DNA from: Stenotrophomonas maltophilia
GTDB taxonomy: Bacteria; Pseudomonadota; Gammaproteobacteria; Xanthomonadales; Xanthomonadaceae
NCBI RefSeq assembly: GCF_004684085.1
Contig: NZ_SRHZ01000038.1
Coordinates: 62,001-126,000 of the forward strand
Direction of reading: 5' to 3'
DNA: 64,000 nucleotides
The notes beneath the pieces were generated by a model. It saw nothing but the letters and a program-made list of their open reading frames with translations, was not told where the DNA came from and did no database searches. The position numbers and the translations under genes are program-made. This document shows, in pieces, positions 22,782 to 29,857 of this stretch; positions within the stretch are counted from its first letter, which is position 1; the number at the start of each line of letters is the position of its first letter.

Positions 22782-23153
22782 ATGGAAATCACTGGCAACC
22801 TGACGGATCCAACTGGACGGCTTCACCTGGGTATCTGCGTGACCCGGAAGCCGAAGGACGCGCCGCTGCAGGTCGTGCGGCAGATCGAGACCCCGGACCA
22901 AGCACTGGCCATCGCGATGAAGGCCGGCGACCACAAGCTGGCGAACGTGGCCGCTGCCATCGGCAAGTCGGAAAGCTACGTGTCGCGCATGCGCCGCGGC
23001 ATGCGACCGATCCCGCGCCGGTTGATCGGTCCGCTGTGCGCCGCCACCGAATCGAACCTGCTTCGCCAGTTCTTCGACATGCAGGCGGCGCTGGAATCTC
23101 CCTGCAGGCGATCAGAGGTATCGCGCCTGGCCGGGATGCTGAGGGGCGTATGA
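22782..23153 (+). CDS. HTH regulatory protein upstream of replication genes
   Basis: A 123-residue protein with an HTH in DHKLANVAAAIGKSESYVSR and a basic RRGMRPIPRRLIG after it. By place (between cro and the replication initiator) it may be the functional counterpart of CII, an activator or second repressor, though it is not a CII homologue by visible motif. GAAAAGG precedes the ATG, and its TGA overlaps the next start as ATGA. Confidence 0.65.
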   Translation: MEITGNLTDPTGRLHLGICVTRKPKDAPLQVVRQIETPDQALAIAMKAGDHKLANVAAAIGKSESYVSRMRRGMRPIPRRLIGPLCAATESNLLRQFFDMQAALESPCRRSEVSRLAGMLRGV

Positions 23154-24085
23154 GCACCGACGCGCGTCTCAGCACGGGTTTGCCCGGCCACCCGAAGACG
23201 AAGAAGCTGGTTCGTCGGCTGGGCCCTGCCGCTGGCTGGTCGCTGGTGTGCCTGATCCTGTGGGCGCGCGCCAACCGGCCGGATGGTGATCTGGAAGGCA
23301 TGACCGCCGAGGACATCGAGTTGGCAGCGGACTGGGCTGGCGACAACGACGCGTTCGTCCGTGAGCTTGCCGCCGTCGGCTTCCTGGATGGCGTGGAAGG
23401 GGACTACCAACTGCATGACTGGGCTGAGCACCAACCGTGGTCGGCAGGGTCGGACCTGCGTTCACTCAAGGCAAGATGGAACGCGGTGAAGCGTCACCAC
23501 GGCGAATCTGAGGCTGACCGGCAGGTTCCAGAATACGCACGGATTCGTGCTGCAAACGCCGATTCGTATGCTGGTAGAAAGAAAAGTGATGCTACTAGCA
23601 ATGCTGGCAGCAGTGATGCAGCAATGCGCGCAGCAGGAACTAGCAATGCTCCGTCTCCGTCTCCGTCTCCGTCTCCGTCTCCAAAAGAAGAAAAGCACCC
23701 CCATACCCCCTCGGCTACTGCCGATGGGGCGAAGCCTGGGCGGAAGAAGCGGGAGAAGATCACCTTCGCTGCCTTCCTCGACCAGTGCCAGGACGCTGGC
23801 GAATCGGCTATCCCGAAGACGGACCCGATCTTCGCCTTCGCCCGTGACGCTGGGATCCCGAAGGACTTCCTGCACCTGGCATGGCGGGAGTTCGCTGGCC
23901 GGCATCGCGACAGCGGCCGGTTGCAGAAGGACTGGCGCGCCCACTTCCGCGATGCCGTGCGCCGGAACTGGTTCAAGCTCTGGTGGTTGCCGCCTGCAGG
24001 TGGCTGCGAGCTGACGACGGCCGGTGTGCAGTTGGCCCGTGAGCGCGATGCCGAGAAGGCCCGCGAGCAGGAGCAGGCCCCATGA
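23150..24085 (+). CDS. Phage replication initiator (O/DnaT-like)
   Basis: A 311-residue protein. The N-terminal domain (STGLPGHPKTKKLVRRLG; DNDAFVRELAAVGFLDG; YQLHDWAEHQPW) is the winged-helix domain shared by phage replication and primosomal proteins. A low-complexity linker with five Pro-Ser dipeptides, coded by a pure 6-bp tandem repeat, joins it to a C-terminal helicase-recruitment domain (FLHLAWREFAGRHR, WRAHFRDAVRRNW). It should load the DnaB-like helicase coded next. By analogy with lambda O, the origin may lie within or near this gene. Confidence 0.8.
   Translation: MSTDARLSTGLPGHPKTKKLVRRLGPAAGWSLVCLILWARANRPDGDLEGMTAEDIELAADWAGDNDAFVRELAAVGFLDGVEGDYQLHDWAEHQPWSAGSDLRSLKARWNAVKRHHGESEADRQVPEYARIRAANADSYAGRKKSDATSNAGSSDAAMRAAGTSNAPSPSPSPSPSPKEEKHPHTPSATADGAKPGRKKREKITFAAFLDQCQDAGESAIPKTDPIFAFARDAGIPKDFLHLAWREFAGRHRDSGRLQKDWRAHFRDAVRRNWFKLWWLPPAGGCELTTAGVQLARERDAEKAREQEQAP
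23651..23682 (+). repeat. Hexanucleotide tandem repeat (CCGTCT)x5
   Basis: Five perfect copies of CCGTCT plus CC. They code Pro-Ser repeats in the linker of the replication initiator. Being a multiple of three, changes of copy number stay in frame and would only vary the linker length. Confidence 0.95.
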
Positions 24086-25563
24086 GCGCCCAGCCTGCCT
24101 ACCGCGACGACTACGCCTACCTGCCGGTGCCGCCGCATTCGATCGACGCTGAGCAGTCCGTCCTCGGCGGCCTGATGCTGGCGCCAGAAGCGCTGCGCGA
24201 GGTCCGCGATGTGCTGACCGAGCGGGACTTCTACCGCCGCGACCACCAGCTGATCTGGCACGCCATCTGCGATCTGGCCGACCGCGAACAGCCCTTCGAC
24301 ACGGTGCTGCTGATCAACTGGTTCGAAAACCAGCGGCAGCTGGAGTTGGTGGGCGACGGTGCCTACCTGGTCGAGCTGGCCAGCACCACGCCGTCGGCGG
24401 CCAACATCCGCGGCTATGCCGAGGTCGTGCGCAACAAGGCACTGCTGCGGGGCGTGATCGAGCGCGCCACCGAGATCACCAACGACGCCTACGGCACTGC
24501 CGACGAAGACGCCGATGCGCTGGTGGCCAGCGCCACAGCGAAGTTCGCGAACCTCAGCGTGCAGTCTGGCGGCAACGGCGGCCTGGTGATGGTGCGCAGC
24601 GACCTGCAGGGTATGTGGGAGGAAATGGAGGCGCGGTTCGAGGGCACCGCCGACCTCGGCCTGGTCCCGCCGTGGCAGAACGTGGCGCGGAAACTGCCCG
24701 GCCTGGAATCGACGGACCTGATGATCCTTGCGGCCCGGCCGTCCATGGGCAAGACGGCGAACATGCTGGAGTGGGTCTACAGCGTGGCAGTGCAGGGCAA
24801 GCACGCTGCGGTGTTCAGCCTGGAGATGGCGCGCAGGCAGTTGCTCGCGCGGTTGATGAGCATGCACTCGGGTGTGCCGTTGTCTCGCATGCGGGTGAAG
24901 GGCGAACTGACCAACGACGACTGGCACAAGCTGAGCATCGCCCGCAACTTCCTGCACGGCCTGCCGCTGGCGATCGATGACTGTGGGTCGCTGCCGGTGG
25001 ATTCGCTGGTGGCGCGCGCGTCCCGCATGCACGCCAAGGTGAAGGGCGGGTTGGGCGTGGTCGCCGTGGACTACCTGCAGCTGCTGTCGGGCCCGGCCAA
25101 GGCGTGCAACCGCACCGAGGAAGTCTCCTACATCTCCCGCACGCTGAAGAAGCTGGCCAAGACGCTGGGCTGCCCGGTGATCGCGCTGTCGCAGCTCAAC
25201 CGCTCGCTGGAGACGCGTACCGACAAGCGCCCAGTGATGGCCGATCTTCGCGAGTCCGGCGGCATCGAGCAGGACGCCGACGTGATCGCCTTCATCTACC
25301 GCGACGACTACTACACGAAGGACGCCTGCGGCGCTCCCGGCATCTCGGAATTCATCCTGGCCAAGAACCGCCAGGGCGAGACAGGCACTGCCTACCTGCG
25401 GCACCACCTGGAATGCAGCCGTTTCGAGAACTACCACGGCGAGAAGCCGAACTACTCGCTCAAAACCGTGCTGCGCGATGCAGACGATGACAGCGGCGGA
25501 TTCGATGCGCCGCGCGATCGCCGCAGGAGCGGCAAGGACATGGCAACCGGAGAGCGCGCATGA
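24082..25563 (+). CDS. DnaB-like replicative helicase
   Basis: A 493-residue hexameric helicase. The N-terminal collar domain begins PPHSIDAEQSVLGGLMLAP; the RecA-like motor has Walker A AARPSMGKTANM, the H1a region FSLEMARRQL, Walker B VVAVDYLQLL and the H3/H4 region SQLNRSLETRTDKRPVMADL then ESGGIEQDADVIAFIYRDDY. It unwinds the phage origin after loading by the initiator just upstream, with which it overlaps by ATGA. The length is usual for the family. Confidence 0.94.
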   Translation: MSAQPAYRDDYAYLPVPPHSIDAEQSVLGGLMLAPEALREVRDVLTERDFYRRDHQLIWHAICDLADREQPFDTVLLINWFENQRQLELVGDGAYLVELASTTPSAANIRGYAEVVRNKALLRGVIERATEITNDAYGTADEDADALVASATAKFANLSVQSGGNGGLVMVRSDLQGMWEEMEARFEGTADLGLVPPWQNVARKLPGLESTDLMILAARPSMGKTANMLEWVYSVAVQGKHAAVFSLEMARRQLLARLMSMHSGVPLSRMRVKGELTNDDWHKLSIARNFLHGLPLAIDDCGSLPVDSLVARASRMHAKVKGGLGVVAVDYLQLLSGPAKACNRTEEVSYISRTLKKLAKTLGCPVIALSQLNRSLETRTDKRPVMADLRESGGIEQDADVIAFIYRDDYYTKDACGAPGISEFILAKNRQGETGTAYLRHHLECSRFENYHGEKPNYSLKTVLRDADDDSGGFDAPRDRRRSGKDMATGERA

Positions 25564-25730
25564 ACCCGAACGAGAGGACGAACTGGTGCATTCAGCAGGC
25601 CGAGGGAATCGAGGCAGGCCTGCCTCCGGTGGACGCCGATCTGGATCTGATCCCCATCGGCTACGCAATCGCAGGCTGGTGCAGGGGCATGGCAACCATC
25701 CTGGCAACGGAAGGGGAGCGTGCCGCATGA
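25560..25730 (+). CDS. Small phage protein (56 aa)
   Basis: A 56-residue frame, MNPNERTNWCIQQAEGIEAG then DLDLIPIGYAIAGWCRGMAT, linking helicase and ninB genes with ATGA overlaps at both ends. This placement supports expression. Function unknown. Confidence 0.55.
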   Translation: MNPNERTNWCIQQAEGIEAGLPPVDADLDLIPIGYAIAGWCRGMATILATEGERAA

Positions 25731-26179
25731 ACCTGGGAACCTTCATTCTCCGCGCCGGCAATGCCCGCGACCGCATGGCAGCTGCGTGGCACTTTGCCTG
25801 CCAGTTCCTGGAGCTGGGGCAGGACGTGTGTGTGACCGTCAAGGAGTACAAGCCCAGCCGCAGCCTGGAGCAGAACGCCATGTTCCATGCCATCTGCGGC
25901 GAGATGGCCACCCAGCTGAAGTGGGCCGGCCGCTACATCGACGCCGAGGGCTGGAAGCGCCTGCTGGTCGACGCCTGGGCGCGCGAATCCAACCGCCAGC
26001 AGGGCGACGTGGTCCCGTCCCTCGACGGCGCCAGCATCGTGAACCTATCCATCCAGACCAGGCGCATGACGGTGGGCCAGATGGCCGAGCTGATCACCTT
26101 CGCGCAGGCCTGGGCCGTGGACAACAACGTGCGCCTGAGCGACCAGGCGCCGAAGCGACTGCAGAGGTATGCGGCATGA
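25727..26179 (+). CDS. ninB: NinB-type recombination protein
   Basis: A 150-residue protein of the NinB/Orf family. The motif KPSRSLEQNAMFHAICGEMA near residue 43 and the Trp-rich WKRLLVDAWARES with SIQTRRMTVGQMAELITFAQ are typical. Lambda Orf/NinB binds SSB-coated single strands and helps recombination start without RecFOR. It follows the replication genes, the usual nin-region location, with ATGA overlaps at both ends. Confidence 0.88.
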   Translation: MNLGTFILRAGNARDRMAAAWHFACQFLELGQDVCVTVKEYKPSRSLEQNAMFHAICGEMATQLKWAGRYIDAEGWKRLLVDAWARESNRQQGDVVPSLDGASIVNLSIQTRRMTVGQMAELITFAQAWAVDNNVRLSDQAPKRLQRYAA

Positions 26180-26334
26180 AATGGCTCAAAGAAAAGCTAC
26201 AACTTGTGGCTTACCTGGTCTTCATCGGAGGCTTTCTGCTTCTGGTTGGAGGTTGCGTTCGCTGGCAGTTCAAGGAATGCACCAGCGTGGGGCATAGCGC
26301 CCTGTACTGCGTGTGGCAGATGGGTGGACGCTGA
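26176..26334 (+). CDS. Small membrane or lipoprotein-like protein (52 aa)
   Basis: A 52-residue frame, MKWLKEKLQLVAYLVFIGGF LLLVGGC then VRWQFKECTS, with one hydrophobic helix and a lipobox-like LVGGC. It could be a small lipoprotein or a membrane-anchored protein. Its ends overlap both neighbours. Function unknown. Confidence 0.5.
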   Translation: MKWLKEKLQLVAYLVFIGGFLLLVGGCVRWQFKECTSVGHSALYCVWQMGGR

Positions 26335-26717
26335 TGAAGCGCGGTCGCAGCACCAGCAAGCCCACCGTTGAGCAGCAGCAGCGTATGGACGCCATCAAGG
26401 ACATTGGTTGCGTGGTCGCCTACGCCTTGGGCATGGGCTACATCCCCTGCGAAGTGCACCACCTGACGGTCGGCGGCAAGCACGGTCAGAAGCGGCGAGG
26501 CCACGACTTCACCATCGGACTGAACCCGTGGTCGCACCGCGGTGAGCCCTTCGGCGGCATGGACGCGGACACCTGCGAAGCGCTGTTCGGCCCGTCCTAC
26601 GCCAAGCAGCCGCGCCGGTTCCGCCAGGAGATCGGCAACGACGACTACCTGCTGGACCTGCAGAACACCGCGCTCGACCAGTATTGGGGGAGGGTGCGGC
26701 CATGGCGCGCAGCCTGA
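26334..26717 (+). CDS. Ref-family HNH nuclease
   Basis: A 127-residue nuclease of the Ref (recombination enhancement function) family known from phage P1, whose members cut DNA in RecA filaments. The core is IPCEVHHLTVGGKHGQKRRG with HDFTIGLNPWSHRGEPFGG, a His-Me finger with the first catalytic His in VHHL. It sits in the nin-like recombination cluster before a RuvC-like resolvase, so a role in recombination or DNA branching is likely. The TGATG junction fixes the start. Confidence 0.85.
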   Translation: MKRGRSTSKPTVEQQQRMDAIKDIGCVVAYALGMGYIPCEVHHLTVGGKHGQKRRGHDFTIGLNPWSHRGEPFGGMDADTCEALFGPSYAKQPRRFRQEIGNDDYLLDLQNTALDQYWGRVRPWRAA

Positions 26718-27232
26718 CCTTCGGCATCGACCCGGGCCTGAGCGGCGCCATCGCCACGCTGGTGGACGGCGAGGCCGGGCCGGTGATCGATACCCCGACC
26801 ATGGAAGTGGACGGCCACACCGAGCTCGACGCGCGCGCGATGGCGTTGTTCATCCGCGCTGCAAGGGATATGAACCCCGATGCCCACGTCTCGGCCTGCA
26901 TCGAGCGCGTGCGGGCCATGCCGGCCAAGGGCCGCAAGCAGGGTGCGCAGTCGTCCATGAACTTCGGCGACACCTACGGCAAGGCCAAGGCCGTGCTGGA
27001 GCTGCTTGGCATCCCGACCACCAGGGCTGAACCGGCCAGCTGGAAGCGATCGTTCGGGCTGCTGAAGCAGGAGAAGGACGCCGCCCGCGTGTTGGCGATC
27101 GCGCGGTTCCCCTCCGCCGCGTCGTCCCTGCGCCGCAAGAAGGACAACGGCCGCGCCGACGCGCTGCTGATCGCCCTGTGGTTAGAGAACACCCACCTGG
27201 CCTCGCACATCACCGACGAGGCCGCAGCCTGA
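26702..27232 (+). CDS. RuvC-like Holliday junction resolvase
   Basis: A 176-residue protein with the RNase H-like fold of RuvC. The first catalytic Asp is in TFGIDPGLSGAIATLV, a Glu follows in ACIERVRAMPAKG, and the last acidic residues are in DNGRADALLIALW. It would resolve branched DNA before packaging, a function often supplied by RusA or Rap in other phages. It overlaps the Ref gene by 16 bases. Confidence 0.87.
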   Translation: MARSLTFGIDPGLSGAIATLVDGEAGPVIDTPTMEVDGHTELDARAMALFIRAARDMNPDAHVSACIERVRAMPAKGRKQGAQSSMNFGDTYGKAKAVLELLGIPTTRAEPASWKRSFGLLKQEKDAARVLAIARFPSAASSLRRKKDNGRADALLIALWLENTHLASHITDEAAA

Positions 27233-27261
27233 TCCCGACGAACCCCACCGGGGGAACAACC

Positions 27262-27675
27262 ATGCGCAAGAAGACCGACAACCAGACGACCAGGCAGGCA
27301 GCACCGCACCGGCAGTTCCGCCGGTCAGCGGTTGGCCTTGCCGTGGCCAGCGAGGCGGACGTGCTGGTGGTGGCCAGGAAGGTGCTTTCCCGCGTGCGCG
27401 ACATCCGCAATGCCCAGGGCGAGGGCAGCTACGTCTTCGGCGACCCGGCCTGCAGCATCTTCGCCCTGCGCATTGGATCGGCAGCGGGGGAGGGCATGCT
27501 GCGAGAGCACCCGGATTGGCTGTTCGGCCTGTATGGCGCCGACACCGCCGACGGCAAGCGGGTCAGCTTCCCGAACCCTGAGCAGATCGCCGAAGACCTG
27601 CGCGAGCACTTCGGCTGGGAGCAGCCCGAGCCCATTCGCTGGCCGATGCAGCTGGAATTGTTCGTCGCAGCCTGA
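27262..27675 (+). CDS. Phage protein of unknown function at the end of the early region
   Basis: A 137-residue protein with a basic disordered N-terminus (MRKKTDNQTTRQAAPHRQFR) and a globular part (VLVVARKVLSRVRDIRNAQG; LREHPDWLFGLYGADTADGK). It is the last gene before the packaging genes, the position where some phages code a late regulator, but no such domain is visible. GGGGG lies before the ATG. Confidence 0.6.
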   Translation: MRKKTDNQTTRQAAPHRQFRRSAVGLAVASEADVLVVARKVLSRVRDIRNAQGEGSYVFGDPACSIFALRIGSAAGEGMLREHPDWLFGLYGADTADGKRVSFPNPEQIAEDLREHFGWEQPEPIRWPMQLELFVAA

Positions 27676-27996
27676 TCGCCATTGATCGGAATGCTCAGGC
27701 TGGGATAACAGCAGCATGAGCGACCGCCAGACGCTATCCACCATGGAACTGCTGCACGCCAGAATCGTCCGTCCCGACGGAACGGTACCGGCTGTCGACC
27801 GCAGCCCGTCGCCCTGGTGGCGGAATAGTCAGGAAGCCACCCGGGGCGAGTACCGGGACGACCAGCACGCAGGTGTCGACAACAGCGTGCAGCCGACACG
27901 GGGAGAGCCGCGTTGCGGCGGCCATGGGGACTTGCCTCTCCATGGTGACGTTCATGCCCCCGGGAACCGGCAGCCTTGCCCGCAGAGGGAAGGCTG
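27668..27996 (+). other. Highly structured 320-base gap before the packaging genes
   Basis: No convincing gene. The plus strand holds an open frame of 93 codons (27716-27997) with weak start signal and poor composition, and the minus strand one of similar poor quality. What stands out is a run of seven inverted repeats: CAGCCTGA/TCAGGCTG (27668/27695), GGTGGC/GCCACC (27816/27836), CCCGG/CCGGG (27840/27853), GTGTCG/CGACAC (27873/27894), GCCGC/GCGGC (27907/27915), CCATGG/CCATGG (27922/27940) and CAGCCTT/AAGGCTG (27971/27990), the last one ending at the terS ATG. This could be a structured leader, a late-gene control region or the pac area. Confidence 0.45.
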
Positions 27997-28515
27997 ATGC
28001 CCCGTAAGAAGCCAGACGCCCCGAAGGCCAAATCGGCCAAGAAGGCAGCCAAAGCCCCTTCGAAGGGTGGCAGGCCAACCAAATACCGCGTGGAGTTCAC
28101 GCGCCAGGCCGCACTGCTGGGCCGTAGGGGCTGCACCGACCCGGAGGTGGCGGAGTTCTTCGGCGTGGCCTTGTCCACGGTCAACCTGTGGAAGATCAAG
28201 CACCCCGAGTTTTCGGAAGCCCTAAAGCTGAGTAAGGCCGAGGCCGACCTGCGGGTGGAGCGAGCCCTGTTCGAACGGGCAACCGGCTACCGCTGCCGAG
28301 AGGACGACGTCCGGGTGGTGGAAGGGGAGATCGTGGTCACCTCGACCGACAAGCAGTTCCCGCCGGACACCACTGCGGCGATCTTCTGGTTGAAGAACCG
28401 CAAGCCGGGCAGCTGGCGCGACAAGCCCGAGGGCGAGGACGACAGCGAGGCACCTGCACCGGTCTCGGTCACGGTGAACGTGGTCAGTGGGCGCCGCCGG
28501 AATGCCAACCCTTAA
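27997..28515 (+). CDS. terS: Terminase small subunit
   Basis: A 172-residue protein. After a Lys/Ala-rich N-terminus comes GGRPTKYRVEFTRQAALLG and an HTH (CTDPEVAEFFGVALSTVNLW), then the oligomerisation region and AAIFWLKNRKPGSWRDKPE, a motif typical of small terminase proteins. It recognises the packaging site and feeds DNA to the large subunit. GGGAAGG is 5 bases upstream and lies in the last stem of the structured gap. It overlaps terL by 14 bases. Confidence 0.88.
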   Translation: MPRKKPDAPKAKSAKKAAKAPSKGGRPTKYRVEFTRQAALLGRRGCTDPEVAEFFGVALSTVNLWKIKHPEFSEALKLSKAEADLRVERALFERATGYRCREDDVRVVEGEIVVTSTDKQFPPDTTAAIFWLKNRKPGSWRDKPEGEDDSEAPAPVSVTVNVVSGRRRNANP

Positions 28516-29857
28516 CGAACCGCAGGCCGCGTTCCTGCAGCTGCCGCACAAGTTCCGTGCCTTCGTGGGTGGGTTCGGCTCGGGCAAGACCTGGGTGGGC
28601 TGCGGCTCGCTGTGCAGCCATGTGTGGACACACCCACGCGTGCCGGCGGGCTACTTCGCTCCCAGCTATCCGCAGATCCGCGACATCTTCTATCCAACCA
28701 TTGAGGAAGTGGCCTACGACTGGGGTCTGCGCGCGCGCATTGTCGAGTCGAACAAGGAGGCCCACCTGTACTCAGGCCGCCAGTACCGCGGCACGATCAT
28801 CTGCCGGTCCATGGACAACCCGGCCAGCATCGTCGGCTTCAAGGTCGGCAAGGCCCTGGTCGATGAGATCGACACGCTGAAGAAGCGAAAGGCCCAGGAC
28901 GCCTGGCGCAAGATCATCGCCCGCCTGCGCGTGAAGGCCGACGGCCTGCAGAACGGCATCGATGTGACGACCACCCCCGAGGGGTTCAACTTCGTCTACG
29001 AGCAGTTCCACCAGCTGCCCAGCGAGAACCCGAAGCTGCAGGCGCTGTACGGCCTGGTGCACGCCAGCACCTACGACAACGAGGCCAACCTGCCGGACGA
29101 CTACATCCAGTCGCTGTTCGAGAGCTACCCGCCCCAGCTGGTGCAGGCCTACATCGACGGGATGTTCGTCAACCTGACCACCGGGTCTGTCTACCCGGCC
29201 TTCTCCCGCATCGCCAACAACACGACGGCCGAGATCCAGGACGGCGAGGCGCTGCACATCGGCATGGACTTCAACGTGCTGAACATGACGGCCATCGTCT
29301 GCGTGATCCGCGACGGCGAGCCGATGGCGCTGGCCGAGCTGACCGGCATCCGCGACACCCCGGCGATGATCCAGGCGCTGCGGGATCAGTACGGCAACCA
29401 CCGCATGACGATCTACCCGGACGCCAGTGGCGACAGCCAGCACACCAACAACGCCAGCACGTCCGATCTGGGCCTGATCCGTGCCGAGCGGTCGATGACG
29501 ATCGTGGTGCCGGCGGCCAACCCGCGCATCCGCTCCCGCGTGGTCAGCGTCAACGCCATGATCCTCAACGCCAAGCGCCGCCGCCGCTTCCTGGTGAACG
29601 TACGCAACTGCCCGAAGCTGACCGAGGCGCTGGAGAAGCAGCCGTACGACGCCAACGGGCTGCCCGACAAGACGACCGGTTTCGACCATCCGCCGGATGC
29701 CCTGGGCTACTTCATCCACAGCAAATTCCCCGCCGCAGTAAGCGCGCGCGACCGACCGTCCATTGAACGGCCTCGGGTGCTGGTGCCCCATAGCCGCCAG
29801 TGGTTGGAGCATTCCGACCAGCCCTCACTCGCCGAACGTAGGAGATCCGCCCTGTGA
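28502..29857 (+). CDS. terL: Terminase large subunit
   Basis: A 451-residue packaging ATPase-nuclease. Walker A is GGFGSGKT near residue 25-32, Walker B KALVDEIDTLKKR near 120, and the C-terminal RNase H-like nuclease has HIGMDFNVLN, then IYPDASGDSQHTNN and DHPPDALGYFIH as metal-binding sites. It translocates and cuts concatemeric DNA at the portal. The downstream neighbour is the portal gene as usual; the stop overlaps its GTG. Confidence 0.95.
   Translation: MPTLNEPQAAFLQLPHKFRAFVGGFGSGKTWVGCGSLCSHVWTHPRVPAGYFAPSYPQIRDIFYPTIEEVAYDWGLRARIVESNKEAHLYSGRQYRGTIICRSMDNPASIVGFKVGKALVDEIDTLKKRKAQDAWRKIIARLRVKADGLQNGIDVTTTPEGFNFVYEQFHQLPSENPKLQALYGLVHASTYDNEANLPDDYIQSLFESYPPQLVQAYIDGMFVNLTTGSVYPAFSRIANNTTAEIQDGEALHIGMDFNVLNMTAIVCVIRDGEPMALAELTGIRDTPAMIQALRDQYGNHRMTIYPDASGDSQHTNNASTSDLGLIRAERSMTIVVPAANPRIRSRVVSVNAMILNAKRRRRFLVNVRNCPKLTEALEKQPYDANGLPDKTTGFDHPPDALGYFIHSKFPAAVSARDRPSIERPRVLVPHSRQWLEHSDQPSLAERRRSAL

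Noticed and set aside
27811-27835. Sequence GCCCTGGTGGCGGAATAG resembling the 5' end of a tRNA-Leu
   Set aside because: No matching T arm, anticodon stem or acceptor 3' strand follows, so it is not a tRNA.
27716-27997. 93-codon plus-strand frame before terS
   Set aside because: Weak start signal, low-quality composition and overlap with strong inverted repeats. Kept only as part of the structured gap.
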